Source of the DNA: Bacteroidales bacterium
GTDB taxonomy: Bacteria; Bacteroidota; Bacteroidia; Bacteroidales; UBA932
Reading direction: 5' to 3'
Assembly: GCA_017458145.1 (NCBI GenBank)
Contig: JAFTGA010000024.1
Span: 1 to 42,597, forward strand
DNA length: 42,597 nt
A program made the translations under genes and the position numbers. The notes beneath the pieces were generated by a model. That model worked only from the letters and a program-made list of their open reading frames with translations, did no database searches and was not told the DNA's origin. This document shows, in pieces, positions 7,801 to 17,633 of the stretch (the stretch's first letter is position 1; every line of letters begins with the position of its first letter).

Positions 7801-10800
7801 ATGATGATCAAAAACCATTTCAAAATCGTACTTGCGACAGGGATCTTCCTGTTGGCGAGTCTCTGTGCAATGGCGCAGCAGGGCATTTCTGGAACGGTGA
7901 AGGATGCTTCCGGTGTACCTGTCATCGGAGCCGGCCTGATCCAGAAAGACAATCCCGGCAATGGTACGGTTACCGGCATTGACGGCAGGTTCAGTCTGAA
8001 TGTACCCGTCAACTCCGTGGTTCTCGTTACCTGCATCGGCTATAAGAACATGGAATTCACCGTGGGAACCCGGCGGACGTATGATCTTGTGCTCATTGAG
8101 GATGCGGAATCGCTTGAAGCCGTCGAAGTCGTGGCGTACGGTACGCAAACCCGGGTCACGGTGACCGGGGCGCTGTCCAGTGTCAGGTCGGAGGACCTGG
8201 TCCGGACACCTGTCACCTCCGTGAACAATGTCCTGGCAGGACAATTGTCCGGAGTCACGACCATCCAATATTCCGGCGAGCCGGGCAATGATGCCGCTAC
8301 GGTTTTCGTCCGGGGCAAAGGCACCTGGGCGGACTCTTCCCCGCTCATCCAGGTGGACGGTGTGGAACGTTCGATGTCCGATCTCAACCCCGAGGATATC
8401 GAGAGCATCACCGTCCTCAAGGATGCTTCGGCTACGGCCGTGTTCGGCGTCCGTGGCGCCAACGGCGTCCTGCTGATCACGACCAAGCGCGGCGCGAGCG
8501 GCGTTCCCCGGATCAACGTCAATACTTCCGTGTCGTTGCAGATGCCGACCCGGCTGGTCGAGCAGGCTGGCTCGCTGGATTATGCTTTGTTCTATAATCA
8601 GATGCGTATCAATGACGGACAGACTGCGGTGTTCTCCGAGGCCGTGATCGAGAAGTTCCGCACAAAGTCGGACCCGATCCGCTTCCCGGATGTCCGCTGG
8701 ACCGATTATATCATGAAGCGGCAGACGATGCAGACCAATCACAGCATGAGCATCTCCGGCGGTGCGGACCGTGTCAAATATTACGTGTCCGCCGGTGTTA
8801 CGACCCAGGACGGCCTGTTCAATGAATTCGACCGCGACTATCACTTCGGCTATCAGTACCATCGGTTCAATTACCGCTCCAATCTCGATGTTGACGTGAC
8901 GCCGACAACCAGGTTATCCTTCGATATTTCAGGCAACGTCTCGCGTTCGGATTCCCCGCGTACGGGTCAGGGCTCTTCGGGCATGTTGATGAACGTGTAT
9001 TATGCGACGCCGTTCTCCAGTCCCGGTTTCGTGGACGGGAAATATGTGGTCACGACGGGCGATTATTCCGACGGCGTCCAGCTTCCGTTCGTCGGCACGA
9101 ACGGTCTCGAGTATGTCGTCGCCAACGGCGGCGGTTTCATCGCGAACGGCAACAACCGCCTGCAGATGGACCTCACGCTCAATCAGGACCTGAAGTTCCT
9201 CACGCCGGGCCTGTCCTTGAAGGTCAAGGGTTCCTACAACAGCAACTTCAACGTCATCTACACCGGGACACGTAGTACGGCGACCTACTACCCGGTCATC
9301 CAGGATGACGGTACCATCAAATACCGTATCAGCGGGCAGGATTCCCCGCTGAGTTACTCAAAGGATATCGGCCGGAGCAGGAACTGGTACGCCGAGGCGT
9401 CCCTGAACTACTCCCGCGCGTTCGGCGGTCATTCCGTGGGCGGCCTGGTGCTCTACAACCAGAGCAAAGAATATTATCCGGCATCCTATTCCGACATCCC
9501 GCGCGGCTATGTCGGCCTGGTTGGCCGTATGACCTATGACTACAGGAAGCGCTATCTTGCCGAAATCAACCTTGGTTACAACGGGTCCGAGAACTTTCAC
9601 CCTTCCCGCCGTTTCGGTCTTTTCCCGGCCGGCTCCCTGGGCTGGGTGGTGAGTGACGAGCCGTTCTTCCGTCCCCTCAAGAGCGTGTTCAATTTCTTCA
9701 AGCTCCGTGCGTCCTGGGGCCTGGTCGGCAACGACAAGATCGGCGGCAGCCGCTTTATGTACCTGTCCGATCCTTACGTTATCAACAACAGCGCATATTC
9801 CACGCGCTCGGGCCGTGCCTACAATTTCGGAATCGAGAATTCCACCGAGCACAAGGGAGCCTGGGAGAGTTCCCGCAACAACCCGGATGTGTCCTGGGAG
9901 AAGGCCTTCAAACAGAATTACGGCGTGGACATCAATTTCCTGGACAACCGACTGAGCACGTTGTTCGACTACTATATCGAGCACCGCCGGGACATCCTCC
10001 TGCGGGATGAGACGGCTCCCAGTCTGATCGGCTTCAATGTCCCGTATGCCAACCTGGGCAAGGTGGACAGCTGGGGCTGGGAAATCCAGATAAAGTGGCA
10101 CGACCGCATTGGCGCGGATTTCCGCTACAATGTCCACGTGAACTTCTCCAACAACCAGAACAGGATCATCGAACGGAAGGAGGCGCCGTACAACAACGAC
10201 TATCAGTACCAGCGCGGTCACAGGATCGGTGCGCGCTCGCAGTATCAGTTCTTCCGCTATTATGATTCCGGGACGCCGCAGTTGTATGAACAGACCTTCG
10301 GCAAACCGTTTCCCGCCCAGCTGGTCGATCTGAAAGATGGTGATGCCGTATTCGTGGACCTGGACGGCAACGGTCACATCGACGACAACGACAAGACCCG
10401 CGAACTGGGCTTCACCGACGACCCGATGTACCTGCTCGGCATCAACGGTAGTTTCTCCTGGAAAAAACTGGATTTCAGCATGCAGTGGACCGGCGCCTTC
10501 GGTGTCACCCGCATGATTTCGTCATCGTTCCGCATTCCGTTCATGTCCCGTACGGATTATGTCACCGGCGGCCTGCTCCAGTACCATGTGGACAATACCT
10601 GGGACCCTGCGGATCCTTCCCAGGATGCCAAGTACCCGCGAGCCTCCTGGACCAACGGTACGGTCAATAACTACCAGAACTGCTCGCTTTACGAGCAGAA
10701 TGCCGGCTATCTTCGTCTGAAGACCGTGATGGTCGGATACAATTTCGATTTCCCCTTCTTCCCCAAACTCGGAATCAAGCGTGCGCAGGTGGCCCTCAGC

Positions 10801-10920
10801 GGCTACAATCTCCTGACTTTCACGCCCTATATCTGGGGTGATCCGGAATCCAGGGCGTCGGACAGCCCGACCTACCCTTTGACAAGAACCCTCACGCTCA
10901 GTGTCAAACTTAATTTCTAA
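7801..10920 (+). CDS. SusC/RagA-family TonB-linked outer-membrane transporter (pair 1)
   Basis: 1039 residues. A signal peptide (about 1-26, ending AMAQ) precedes a carboxypeptidase-D-regulatory-like beta-sandwich domain (about 28-105: GISGTVKDASGVPVIGA ... GTVTGIDGRFSLNVP). Then comes the TonB-box region (VEVVAYGTQ, 108-116), a plug domain (about 117-231 with PLIQVDGVERSMSDLNPEDI and VLKDASATAVFGVRGANG), and a 22-strand-type barrel ending in an aromatic residue (LTLSVKLNF). With SusD it forms the TonB-dependent importer for oligosaccharides or other large substrates across the outer membrane. It is followed 5 nt later by its SusD. No glycoside hydrolase lies in the operon, so the substrate cannot be inferred. 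Confidence 0.96.
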   Translation: MMIKNHFKIVLATGIFLLASLCAMAQQGISGTVKDASGVPVIGAGLIQKDNPGNGTVTGIDGRFSLNVPVNSVVLVTCIGYKNMEFTVGTRRTYDLVLIEDAESLEAVEVVAYGTQTRVTVTGALSSVRSEDLVRTPVTSVNNVLAGQLSGVTTIQYSGEPGNDAATVFVRGKGTWADSSPLIQVDGVERSMSDLNPEDIESITVLKDASATAVFGVRGANGVLLITTKRGASGVPRINVNTSVSLQMPTRLVEQAGSLDYALFYNQMRINDGQTAVFSEAVIEKFRTKSDPIRFPDVRWTDYIMKRQTMQTNHSMSISGGADRVKYYVSAGVTTQDGLFNEFDRDYHFGYQYHRFNYRSNLDVDVTPTTRLSFDISGNVSRSDSPRTGQGSSGMLMNVYYATPFSSPGFVDGKYVVTTGDYSDGVQLPFVGTNGLEYVVANGGGFIANGNNRLQMDLTLNQDLKFLTPGLSLKVKGSYNSNFNVIYTGTRSTATYYPVIQDDGTIKYRISGQDSPLSYSKDIGRSRNWYAEASLNYSRAFGGHSVGGLVLYNQSKEYYPASYSDIPRGYVGLVGRMTYDYRKRYLAEINLGYNGSENFHPSRRFGLFPAGSLGWVVSDEPFFRPLKSVFNFFKLRASWGLVGNDKIGGSRFMYLSDPYVINNSAYSTRSGRAYNFGIENSTEHKGAWESSRNNPDVSWEKAFKQNYGVDINFLDNRLSTLFDYYIEHRRDILLRDETAPSLIGFNVPYANLGKVDSWGWEIQIKWHDRIGADFRYNVHVNFSNNQNRIIERKEAPYNNDYQYQRGHRIGARSQYQFFRYYDSGTPQLYEQTFGKPFPAQLVDLKDGDAVFVDLDGNGHIDDNDKTRELGFTDDPMYLLGINGSFSWKKLDFSMQWTGAFGVTRMISSSFRIPFMSRTDYVTGGLLQYHVDNTWDPADPSQDAKYPRASWTNGTVNNYQNCSLYEQNAGYLRLKTVMVGYNFDFPFFPKLGIKRAQVALSGYNLLTFTPYIWGDPESRASDSPTYPLTRTLTLSVKLNF

Positions 10921-10925
10921 CGAAG

Positions 10926-12983
10926 ATGAAACACCTATACAAAGCCTTCGCAGCAGCCGCCGTGGCGACGGGAATCTGCCTCGGCATCAATTCTTGTACG
11001 GATCCGCTCAAGGTGGGGAATCTTTTCCTTGAGAAGGCTCCGGGCGGCACGGTCACGGCGGACACGGTGTTCACGAACGCCGAGTATACGCGCCAGTTCC
11101 TGAACGGCATCTATGCCCAGCAGTATTATGCGCTCCCGACCAACTCCACGAACAGCCCGCCCCAATGCCGCAATTACTGGAAGGGCCTTCCGGATGCCTT
11201 GTCCGACACCTACCATCTGTTCTTCGCGAATACGATCGTGAACAACAAATACTATACGGGCGCATTGACCTCTTCCTACGAGAGCAACGGCAACGGCTCC
11301 ATATACCCTTTCCTGAATGAATACATCTGGGAGAATGTCCGCAACTGCTATATTCTGCTGGAGCGGATCGACGGGAATCCCGATCCCGGACTCGATACGG
11401 CGGAGAAGGAGCGGATGAAGGACGAGGCGCGATGCCTGCTCGCCAGTACGTATTTCACCGCCTTCCGTTTCTATGGCGGCATGCCGATCATAGAAGGGAC
11501 TTTCTCCGGATCGGACTCCGAGTATTCCCTGCCGCGCGGGAGCGTGGAAGAGACGGTCGGTTTCATGGTGGGGCTGCTGGATACCGTTATCAAGGGCAAC
11601 CGCCTGGTGTGGAGTTATGCCGGCACGCCGGCCGCCGCGAGCGAAACGGGCCGCTGGACGATTGCCTCGGCGATGGCGCTGAAGTGCAAGATCCTGCAGT
11701 TTGCGGCTTCGCCGCTCTTCAACGACACGAGACCGTATTTCGACGGCAGATATTCGATGGCGGACTCCGCGCCGGTCTGGTATGGGAATTATGACCAGAG
11801 GCGCTGGGAAGCGTTCCGCGATGCATGCAAAGCGTTTATCGACCGCAATGCGGCCGAAGGGAATCCGTACCGCATGGTGGAACCCGCCGGCACCACCCAG
11901 GAGGATTATGCCTACGCCTTCCGCAGCGCATACATGCTGCAGGACAGTCCGGAAGTCATCATGGGCATCCGCGTACACCGTAACGCGGACGGCAACGACT
12001 ACGGCTGGATCAACCTCCGGGACAATTCGCGCATGAGTTACTGCCCGACGCAGGAGTATGTGGAGATGTTCCCCTGGGCGGACGGCACGCCGTTCGACTG
12101 GGACAGGACCGAAGCCGCTGCGGCGGCACCCTTCGAGGTGAAGGGCATCCGGATCGAGGGCCTGGACAATATGTTCATCAAGGGTGACAAGGTGGCCGGC
12201 CAGCAAATGCTCCAGGACCGCAGATACACGCGCGATCCGCGCCTGTATGAGACGGTGGCGGTAAACGGGCAGCTCATGACGATCGACTGGGGCAGCGGTC
12301 GCCGCAGCGGCGCCAACTACGAGACCTGGGTCGGCGGTTCCACCGCGTTGCAGCACCCAGTCAATCAGGATAATCACTACGGCAGCGGCTACCGCAACTT
12401 GAAATACTATGCCGGAGAAGCATTCCGCCGAAAATACCCCCAGTGGGTGTGGCTCTCCTTGAGCGAGATATATCTGGGCTATGCCGAGGCCATCGCGCAA
12501 AGCGGCGGCAGTCTGCCCGAGGCGGTCGCTTACATCGACCTGGTCCGCGCCCGTACGGGCCTGAAAGGCCTGGCGGAGTGCAATCCGGGCAAGAATCTCC
12601 TGTCCGACAAGGATGCCCTGATCGAGGAAATCCTGCGCGAGCGGGCCTGTGAATTTGCCCTCAACGACTCCCGTTACTTTGATATGATCCGCTACAAGCG
12701 GGCGGACCTGTTCGAGCATAAGTTGCACCGTCTGCTGATTTATCGTCTGGATGAAAATGGCAAGCGCGTGGAGACCAAATGGTATGATGACCGCGCCAAG
12801 GCGGCGGAGGGCTCTTTCAATTGGTATGAACCTTCCCATTTCGAGTACGAGCGCGCAGAAATCACCAATCTCCCCCGGATCTGGTGGACCCAGGGCTACG
12901 ATCCCAAGTGGTACCTGACGCCGTTCCCGCTGACGGAAATCAACAAAGGATATGGTTTGATTCAGAACCCGGGATGGGAATAG
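10926..12983 (+). CDS. SusD/RagB-family surface lipoprotein (pair 1)
   Basis: 685 residues. The signal peptide ends in a lipobox-like INSC with Cys24, followed by the SusD N-terminal TPR-like helices (FTNAEYTRQFLNGIYAQQYY; LNEYIWENVRNCYILLERID; ARCLLASTYFTAFRFYGGMP). The C-terminal SusD/RagB half carries LSEIYLGYAEAIAQSGG, YIDLVRARTGLKG, ERACEFALNDSRYFDMIRYK and the terminal PFPLTEINKGYGLIQNPGW. SusD caps the SusC barrel and captures the ligand at the cell surface. It is longer than the roughly 550-residue norm because of central insertions (about 380-490). It lies 5 nt after SusC1 and 30 nt before the second SusC. Confidence 0.95.
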   Translation: MKHLYKAFAAAAVATGICLGINSCTDPLKVGNLFLEKAPGGTVTADTVFTNAEYTRQFLNGIYAQQYYALPTNSTNSPPQCRNYWKGLPDALSDTYHLFFANTIVNNKYYTGALTSSYESNGNGSIYPFLNEYIWENVRNCYILLERIDGNPDPGLDTAEKERMKDEARCLLASTYFTAFRFYGGMPIIEGTFSGSDSEYSLPRGSVEETVGFMVGLLDTVIKGNRLVWSYAGTPAAASETGRWTIASAMALKCKILQFAASPLFNDTRPYFDGRYSMADSAPVWYGNYDQRRWEAFRDACKAFIDRNAAEGNPYRMVEPAGTTQEDYAYAFRSAYMLQDSPEVIMGIRVHRNADGNDYGWINLRDNSRMSYCPTQEYVEMFPWADGTPFDWDRTEAAAAAPFEVKGIRIEGLDNMFIKGDKVAGQQMLQDRRYTRDPRLYETVAVNGQLMTIDWGSGRRSGANYETWVGGSTALQHPVNQDNHYGSGYRNLKYYAGEAFRRKYPQWVWLSLSEIYLGYAEAIAQSGGSLPEAVAYIDLVRARTGLKGLAECNPGKNLLSDKDALIEEILRERACEFALNDSRYFDMIRYKRADLFEHKLHRLLIYRLDENGKRVETKWYDDRAKAAEGSFNWYEPSHFEYERAEITNLPRIWWTQGYDPKWYLTPFPLTEINKGYGLIQNPGWE

Positions 12984-13013
12984 ACAGTCCGGCAACCCTA
13001 ACAATCAGAAAGT

Positions 13014-15821
13014 ATGAAAATGAAATATTTATTCGTGTTTGCACTGTCTCTGGCCGCCAGCCTGACAGTGGCCGCACAGGACGAAGGCTTCGAGAAGCGC
13101 AGCGCCGGGACCGGCCAGCCGGGGATGACGCTCACCATGGAGGAGTCCACGGCGGCAATCTCCGTCATAACGGCGGAGCAGTTCGGACATCGGACCGCCA
13201 AGAATATCGGGAACAGTGTCATCGGGCAGGGCCTGGGGCTGATTTCCCTGCAGGGCGCAGGGCGGTTCTCCGAAATGAATCCGACTTTCTATGTCCGCGG
13301 TCTGCAGACGTTGAACGGCAACTCCACGCCGCTGATCCTGGTGGACGGCATTGAACGTGATATCCGGAACATTTCTGCAGAAGAAGTCGAACACGTCTCG
13401 ATTCTCAAGGATGCCGCCGCCACCGCACTCTACGGCTACAAAGGGATTAACGGTGCCATATTGATCACGACCCGGCGCGGCCGGCAAGACACCCGCCGGA
13501 CGAAGATCCGCTATGACCACATGTTCAACCGGCTGGTCAATAAACCGGACTTCGTGGACGGTTACACCTATGGGCTCGCCATCAACGAGGCCCGGGCCAA
13601 CGACGGGCTTACGGCGATGTATTCCGACAGGGAACTGGCCGCGCTCAAAAGCGGCCAGTATCCCGATCTGTACCCCAGCGTGAACTGGGTGGACGAGACC
13701 TTCAGGAATACGGCCTCAACCGACAACCTCAGTCTGGAATTCAGCGGAGGCCGGGGACGTCTCCGTTATTTCGCCCTGCTGGACCTGATCTCCGACAGGG
13801 GTTTCATCAACGGCGCGGATACCAACGAGGGCTACAGCACCCAGGACAAGTATGCCCGCGGCAATATGCGCCTGAACCTGGATATAGACCTGACGCCGAC
13901 GACGGATCTGCGGATCAACCTGCTGGGCATGTTGCTTGAGGACAACCGTCCGGGCGCGAACATCAATCCCTGGGATATGGTTTATACCATTCCGTCTGCC
14001 GCCTTCCCGGTCCGGGATACCGACGGGTTCTTTGCCGGCAGCGCCAACGCCGCCTGGCCCGGGACGATGAACCCGGTAGGCCAGACGCGCGGTGCTGCCT
14101 ACTACAAGAATCACAACCGTCTGCTTTTCTCGGACATCACCATCAACCAGGATCTGTCCTCCTGGACCCCCGGCCTGTCGGCCTTTCTGCGGGTGTCTTA
14201 CGACAACGCCGTGAACATGTACGAGAACCATAGCAAGACCTATGTCTATCACGTGAACACGCCGAACTGGCCGGCCGACGCCGCGGAGCCGCTCCGGACC
14301 ACCTCTTCCTATGGTACGGACTCTGCGATGGGGACGGACTCCGGCGCGAATTCCTACAGCCGCAGGGCGCATGTCGACGCAGGGATAAAATATGATTTCG
14401 AGGCGGGGAGAAGCACTTTCAAGACGCAGCTCAAGTATGATTATGATTACGAGGATATCAACGGCATCAACCGGACGGTCTATCGTCAGAACATCAGTTT
14501 CTGGGGACATTTCTCCTATGGCGGAAAACTGCTTGCCGACCTCGTGCTGACGGGCAGCGGCTCCAGCCGTCTGGCTCCGGGTACGAAGTGGAACTTCTCT
14601 CCGGTCCTGTCGCTGGGCTGGGTGATTTCCCGGGAGAATTTCCTGGGCTCGCCGAGCGGACTGGACTTCCTGAAACTGCGTGCGTCTGCAGGAATCCTCA
14701 ATGCGGATTATCTGCCGGACAGCAATGCCTGGGACTATTATGTGCAGCAATATGCGATGTCCGGCGGCGTGTACCCGTTCAACAGCAGTTACAACTCCGA
14801 CTTCGGCCGTACCTATCTGAACCGGCTGGCCACCACGGATCCCGCCCATGAGCGGGCCATGAAACTGAATATCGGCCTTGACGGCCGCTTCCTGGGAGGA
14901 CTGACGCTGACCGCGGATGTTTATTTCCAGCGCCGCAGCGGGATCTGGGTGAGCGCGGCGGGCAAATACACCGACCTCATCGGCCAGACCGCCCCGTATG
15001 AGAACGCCGGTGTCGTGGACAGCCGCGGAATCGAACTTGGACTCAACTACGGCAACACCTGGGGGGACTTCACGCTCGATCTGGGCGGCAACTTCAATCT
15101 CAACCGAAGCAAGATCGTGGATATGCTCGAAGAACCCCGCCTGTATGACAACCTGATCCGGACGGGCAATAGGGTGGACCAGATTTACGGCCTGAATGCC
15201 GTCGGATTCTTCAGGGACGAGGCCGACATCGCGGCCAGCCCCGTCCAGACCTTCTCCACCGTCCGCCCGGGCGACATCAAGTACGAAGATGTCAACAAGG
15301 ACGGCATCGTCGATGAGAACGATATCGTGGCCATCGGCAGCGGCGGCACTTCTCCGGAGGTCTTCTACAACTTCCATCTCGGAGCCGAGTGGAAGGGACT
15401 GGGCTTCTATGCGCTCTTCCAGGGGGCGGCTTCCTACGGGGCGGTCCTCAACACCAAGAGCATGTATTACCCGCTCGTGGGCGACACCACCATCTCCCGG
15501 CACTATTATGACAACCGTTGGACGCCGTCCGGCCAGGATGCCCTCTATCCTGCCCTGAGCAGCCAGGACAATTTGAACAACTATCAAAACAATACGCTGT
15601 TCCTGGCGGACCGCTCCTTCCTCAAGTTGCGCAACGTCGAGTTGTATTACAGGTTCAGGGAGGACCTGCTGGCACGCACGCGCTTCATCCAAGGAGCCCG
15701 CATATATGTCCGCGGCAACGACCTGCTGTCTTTCGACCGGCTGGCCGTGAGCGATCCCGAAGCCTACGGCACTTCGCAACTCTTCCGCAGCGTCGTGGCC
15801 GGGGTCACATTAACCTTTTAA
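13014..15821 (+). CDS. SusC/RagA-family transporter (pair 2), without the N-terminal beta-sandwich domain
   Basis: 935 residues. A signal peptide (about 1-21, ending VAAQ) is followed by only about 20 linker residues and then directly by the plug domain (about 45-156: TAAISVITAEQFGHRTAKN, TPLILVDGIERDIRNISAEE, ILKDAAATALYGYKGING). The carboxypeptidase-D-regulatory-like domain present in pair 1 is absent. A TonB-box-like segment may be GMTLTMEEST (37-46). The barrel ends SVVAGVTLTF with the usual terminal Phe. It is an outer-membrane import channel working with SusD2 (19 nt downstream). The sequence differs clearly from SusC1, so the two pairs are not a recent duplication. Confidence 0.94.
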   Translation: MKMKYLFVFALSLAASLTVAAQDEGFEKRSAGTGQPGMTLTMEESTAAISVITAEQFGHRTAKNIGNSVIGQGLGLISLQGAGRFSEMNPTFYVRGLQTLNGNSTPLILVDGIERDIRNISAEEVEHVSILKDAAATALYGYKGINGAILITTRRGRQDTRRTKIRYDHMFNRLVNKPDFVDGYTYGLAINEARANDGLTAMYSDRELAALKSGQYPDLYPSVNWVDETFRNTASTDNLSLEFSGGRGRLRYFALLDLISDRGFINGADTNEGYSTQDKYARGNMRLNLDIDLTPTTDLRINLLGMLLEDNRPGANINPWDMVYTIPSAAFPVRDTDGFFAGSANAAWPGTMNPVGQTRGAAYYKNHNRLLFSDITINQDLSSWTPGLSAFLRVSYDNAVNMYENHSKTYVYHVNTPNWPADAAEPLRTTSSYGTDSAMGTDSGANSYSRRAHVDAGIKYDFEAGRSTFKTQLKYDYDYEDINGINRTVYRQNISFWGHFSYGGKLLADLVLTGSGSSRLAPGTKWNFSPVLSLGWVISRENFLGSPSGLDFLKLRASAGILNADYLPDSNAWDYYVQQYAMSGGVYPFNSSYNSDFGRTYLNRLATTDPAHERAMKLNIGLDGRFLGGLTLTADVYFQRRSGIWVSAAGKYTDLIGQTAPYENAGVVDSRGIELGLNYGNTWGDFTLDLGGNFNLNRSKIVDMLEEPRLYDNLIRTGNRVDQIYGLNAVGFFRDEADIAASPVQTFSTVRPGDIKYEDVNKDGIVDENDIVAIGSGGTSPEVFYNFHLGAEWKGLGFYALFQGAASYGAVLNTKSMYYPLVGDTTISRHYYDNRWTPSGQDALYPALSSQDNLNNYQNNTLFLADRSFLKLRNVELYYRFREDLLARTRFIQGARIYVRGNDLLSFDRLAVSDPEAYGTSQLFRSVVAGVTLTF

Positions 15822-15840
15822 TTGAAAAACCTGTACGGAT

Positions 15841-17583
15841 ATGAAACAGAGAAATATCTTTCTTGTCGGCCTTTCCGTCCTTTTGCCTGTTGCGTGCAGC
15901 AAGCAGATGGAATACAAGGAGTACATCGTCTATGATAGGGACTACATCACCTCGACGTTTGCCAACGTAGGCGGCTTCATGACCGACATCTACAACACGA
16001 TGGAGTATGATTACGGCAACTATTTGAGCGGTGCCATGCTGGCATCGGCTTCGGACGAGAGTGAGTACAGTGTCATCGGCAATCCGATTGAGACTTTCTA
16101 CAATGGCGGCTGGAGTCCTTCCAAGCCGATTTCCGGCACGTGGACGAACATGTACAAGGGGATTTCCACCTGCAATATCGTGCTGTCCGAAATGATGGGC
16201 CTGAACTTCGAGGAACTCGAACTGAACAAGGACTACATGCAGCAGAAATACCGTTATGACAACTACCGGCACGAGGCGCGCTTCATGCGTGCATTCTTTT
16301 ATTTCTGCCTGGTCCGCCAGTACGGCGGCGTCCCGCTGGTGAAAGAGGGGATGACCCATGAAGAGATCAATCAGATGACCCGCAATTCTTCGGATGAAGT
16401 GTTCGGTTTCATCATCTCGGAATGCGACGACATTCAGAATAAGATCATCCGGGACTACACGGATCTGGGCGACTATGCGCTCGGAACGGCGGAGGACGGA
16501 CGCGCCGATCAGCTGGCCGTGCTGGCGCTCAAGGCCCGAGCCGCCCTTTATTGGGCGAGCCCGCTGTTCAATCCCGGCAACGACAGGGAGCGTTGGTACA
16601 ATGCCGCTTTGTACAACAAAGAATTGTTCGATGCCTGTGCCGCCCGCGGCAAAGCGCTGACGGACAATTATAAAGACCTCTGGTCTACGCTCAACTACAC
16701 GACGGCCGCCATTGCAAAAGAGATTATTTTCGCACGCCGCATCAGCGGGGTCAACAACTATGCCGAATCCTACAATTATCCCGCAGGTATCGAGAAAGCG
16801 GCCTCCACCACGGATGTCGATGGTATCGTCGGCGCCAACTGCCCGACGCAGAACCTGGTGGATGCGTATGACATGCTCAACGGAAAGTCCATCTTCGAGC
16901 CCGGAAGCGGATATGATGAATCCGATCCGTACGCAAACCGGGATCCCCGCCTGGCCCAGACGGTCGCTTACAACGGCATGCGGTGGCCGGAGTACAGCGG
17001 AGCCCGGAATCTGCAGACTTATGTCGGCGGGGCCAACGGCATTCCTTTGGCCGGCGCCACCACGACGGGCTATTATCTGAAAAAACTCCTGCACGGCGAG
17101 ATCGACCTGGGCGCCAACAGCAAACTGAAGCAGAACTATCACACATACGTGCTTTTCCGCCTGGGCGGGATCTGCCTGGATTATGCGGAGGCCGTATTCC
17201 AGTATCTGGGAAATGCGGATGCGACGAGTTCCGAGTTCCCTGTATCGGCGCGCGAACTGGCAGGCATGACACGGGTGCGCGCCGGCATGCCACCCTTCGA
17301 GCCCGGTATGTCCGATGCGGCCTTCTGGACAAAATACAAGCGAGAGCGTATGGTTGAACTCTCGTTCGAAGGTCACCGTTTCTGGGATGTACGCCGCTGG
17401 AAGGAGGCGGAAAAATATTTCACGAACATCGTCCGGATGCAGATCACCCGGGAGGGGGACAATTGCACCTATACCCGCATGGACGTCCTGCGCCAATGGG
17501 ACGAAAAGATGTACCTCTTCCCGATTCCGCAGACTGAATTGATGAAGAACGGTAAACTGGAGCAAAATCCCGGGTGGAGATAA
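15841..17583 (+). CDS. SusD/RagB-family surface lipoprotein (pair 2)
   Basis: 580 residues with a short signal peptide and lipobox PVAC (Cys19). N-terminal SusD-like helices (FANVGGFMTDIYNTMEYDYG; WTNMYKGISTCNIVLSEM; EARFMRAFFYFCLVRQYGGVP) and the C-terminal SusD/RagB motifs (RLGGICLDYAEAVFQYLG; MTRVRAGMPPF; KRERMVELSFEGHRFWDVRRWK; LFPIPQTELMKNGKLEQNPGW) are all present. It is the ligand-capturing lid of SusC2. It is the last gene of the operon and faces the regulator gene across a 50-nt convergent gap (17584-17633), in which no strong hairpin terminator is seen. Confidence 0.95.
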   Translation: MKQRNIFLVGLSVLLPVACSKQMEYKEYIVYDRDYITSTFANVGGFMTDIYNTMEYDYGNYLSGAMLASASDESEYSVIGNPIETFYNGGWSPSKPISGTWTNMYKGISTCNIVLSEMMGLNFEELELNKDYMQQKYRYDNYRHEARFMRAFFYFCLVRQYGGVPLVKEGMTHEEINQMTRNSSDEVFGFIISECDDIQNKIIRDYTDLGDYALGTAEDGRADQLAVLALKARAALYWASPLFNPGNDRERWYNAALYNKELFDACAARGKALTDNYKDLWSTLNYTTAAIAKEIIFARRISGVNNYAESYNYPAGIEKAASTTDVDGIVGANCPTQNLVDAYDMLNGKSIFEPGSGYDESDPYANRDPRLAQTVAYNGMRWPEYSGARNLQTYVGGANGIPLAGATTTGYYLKKLLHGEIDLGANSKLKQNYHTYVLFRLGGICLDYAEAVFQYLGNADATSSEFPVSARELAGMTRVRAGMPPFEPGMSDAAFWTKYKRERMVELSFEGHRFWDVRRWKEAEKYFTNIVRMQITREGDNCTYTRMDVLRQWDEKMYLFPIPQTELMKNGKLEQNPGWR

Positions 17584-17633
17584 CAATACTTTCGCAGCTT
17601 TTGGTTTTTGGTTAAACTTTTTTCGGGGACGGC

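Noticed and set aside
10935-15779. Minus-strand frames of about 690 codons over SusD1 and SusC2
   Set aside because: Both mirror well-supported genes and show the same shadow composition; no independent evidence for coding.
17584-17633. Terminator between the convergent SusD2 and regulator genes
   Set aside because: The gap is T-rich, but I found no stem of useful length, so no terminator is annotated.
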